From Anadara kagoshimensis (Eukaryota > Mollusca > Bivalvia > Arcoida > Arcidae), in NCBI GenBank assembly GCA_021292105.1, contig CM037870.1, forward strand, positions 16,339,234 to 16,403,233: 64,000 nt of DNA. Reading direction: 5' to 3'. A model generated the notes under the pieces. That model did not search any database. It was not told the DNA's origin and was given only the letters and a program-made list of their open reading frames with translations. Position 1 is the first letter of the stretch. Every line of letters starts with the position of its first letter. This document shows positions 63,345-64,000 of this stretch, piece after piece. A program made the translations under genes and the position numbers.

Positions 63345-63768
63345 ATACCCTCGCTTTTAGGAAGAGAGGTGTATACTGTTTTACTTTTGTCCTTCGGTCC
63401 CTCCAAAACAAACATTTTTGTAACAGTTTTCTCAGCAACTACTGAACACAGTCACTTGAAATTGTGTATATGAGTTCAGAATGAAGTCCCATACTGCAAA
63501 TACCAATTTCAAGTTTGCTGGACATTTACTTCCTGCTTCTTAACTTATTTTAATTTTCAATATTTATGGTCAGTGGTTGAAAATTTCCATAACAGTTTTC
63601 TCAGCAACCAACTGAAATATTGTATGTGACTTTAGTATGAGGTCCCATACTGCAAGTAACCATTTCAAATCTGCTGGACATCTACTTAACATTTTCTTTC
63701 TATTTTAATTTATGTTGAAAGTGGGAGTATACTAAGTGAGCAGTAGCTCAGATTTCTTGTTGGATCTG
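63345..63768 (+). mobile_element. Helitron-like element, third type, next to exon 8
   Basis: Begins TATACCCTCGCTTTTAGGAA, with GTATACTGTTTTACTTTTGT, and ends AAGTGAGCAGTAGCTCAGAT then TTCTTGTT. Two degenerate internal repeats share TTTTCTCAGCAAC and CCCATACTGCAA. It starts within about 10 bases of the exon 8 donor. Classification by analogy to elements A and B. Confidence 0.45.
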
Positions 63769-63859
63769 AGATATTGTTTTTAATTTAAGCTTTCCTTGCC
63801 AAAAGACAATGTTAGCTTATCATATGGTGGGGTGTAATAAAAAACAAACATACTAATTC

Positions 63860-64000
63860 ATGTCCGAATCACAATCCAGAAGCAAAGTAAAAACTTTGGA
63901 ACTGACAAGTTAGGTTAGACATGTGAACTAGTCCACCAGGGAACTGAGGCCGGGTGTTCCGAAGGGTAAGCACCTCCTGTTTAGCTAGCTACTGTAACCA
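63860..64000 (-). repeat. Dispersed repeat family D, copy 4, minus, at window edge
   Basis: CATGTCCGAATCACAATCCA, GGAACTGACAAGTTAGGTTA, GCCGGGTGTTCCGAAGGGTA, AGCTAGCTACTG; the complement of copy 1. Confidence 0.65.

Overview
This is eukaryotic DNA from an AT-rich, repeat-dense animal genome, most likely a mollusc and probably a bivalve. The reasons are intron-split genes with GT-AG splice sites, many tRNA-headed SINEs, and Helitron/'pearl'-like elements carrying roughly 145-bp tandem cores and ending in a GGCCCATGGGCC-type hairpin plus CTTGTT. The species assignment is inference. All exon models were built by hand from splice sites, reading phase and protein resemblance.

Two protein-coding genes are supported, both on the + strand. 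Gene 1 (about 7.85-23.6 kb) encodes a secreted zona pellucida (ZP) domain protein of about 381 residues: a signal peptide, a ZP module, a Thr-rich stretch and a hydrophobic Cys-rich tail. The first seven coding exons agree in phase at every junction. A 23-nt microexon and a last exon ending just before an AATAAA are less certain. Gene 2 (about 32.15 kb to beyond the right edge) encodes a PARP14-like protein: a low-complexity N-terminus with 15-residue repeats, a long KH-like region, a divergent macrodomain and a more canonical macrodomain. Any WWE and PARP catalytic domain would lie past position 64000. Its second coding exon has a one-base frameshift at a G4A6 run.

Region by region: 1-7.0 kb is non-coding and holds SINEs, MITEs, a 339-bp tandem repeat and microsatellites. 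7.0-23.6 kb is gene 1, whose introns carry SINEs, MITEs, a non-LTR reverse transcriptase fragment and three minisatellites (47, 43 and 31 bp). The 43-bp array has copied the exon-5 splice donor 11 times. 23.6-32.1 kb is intergenic and rich in perfect hairpins. 32.2-64 kb is gene 2. Its 14.7-kb first coding intron is filled by nested transposons: a Helitron-like array is interrupted by a hAT element, by a second Helitron-like element that itself holds a hAT element, and by a 7.4-kb TA-flanked element that contains another Helitron-like copy and a smaller TA element holding a decayed Tigger/pogo element. Later introns hold a 29-bp minisatellite, a broken THAP-domain fragment, hairpins and more Helitron-like copies.

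I found no prokaryotic features, no CRISPR array and no rRNA gene. I saw no clearly new multi-gene system. The most unusual local structures are the replicated splice donor, the datable transposon nest and the palindromic elements in and around a PARP14-like (probably immune) gene.
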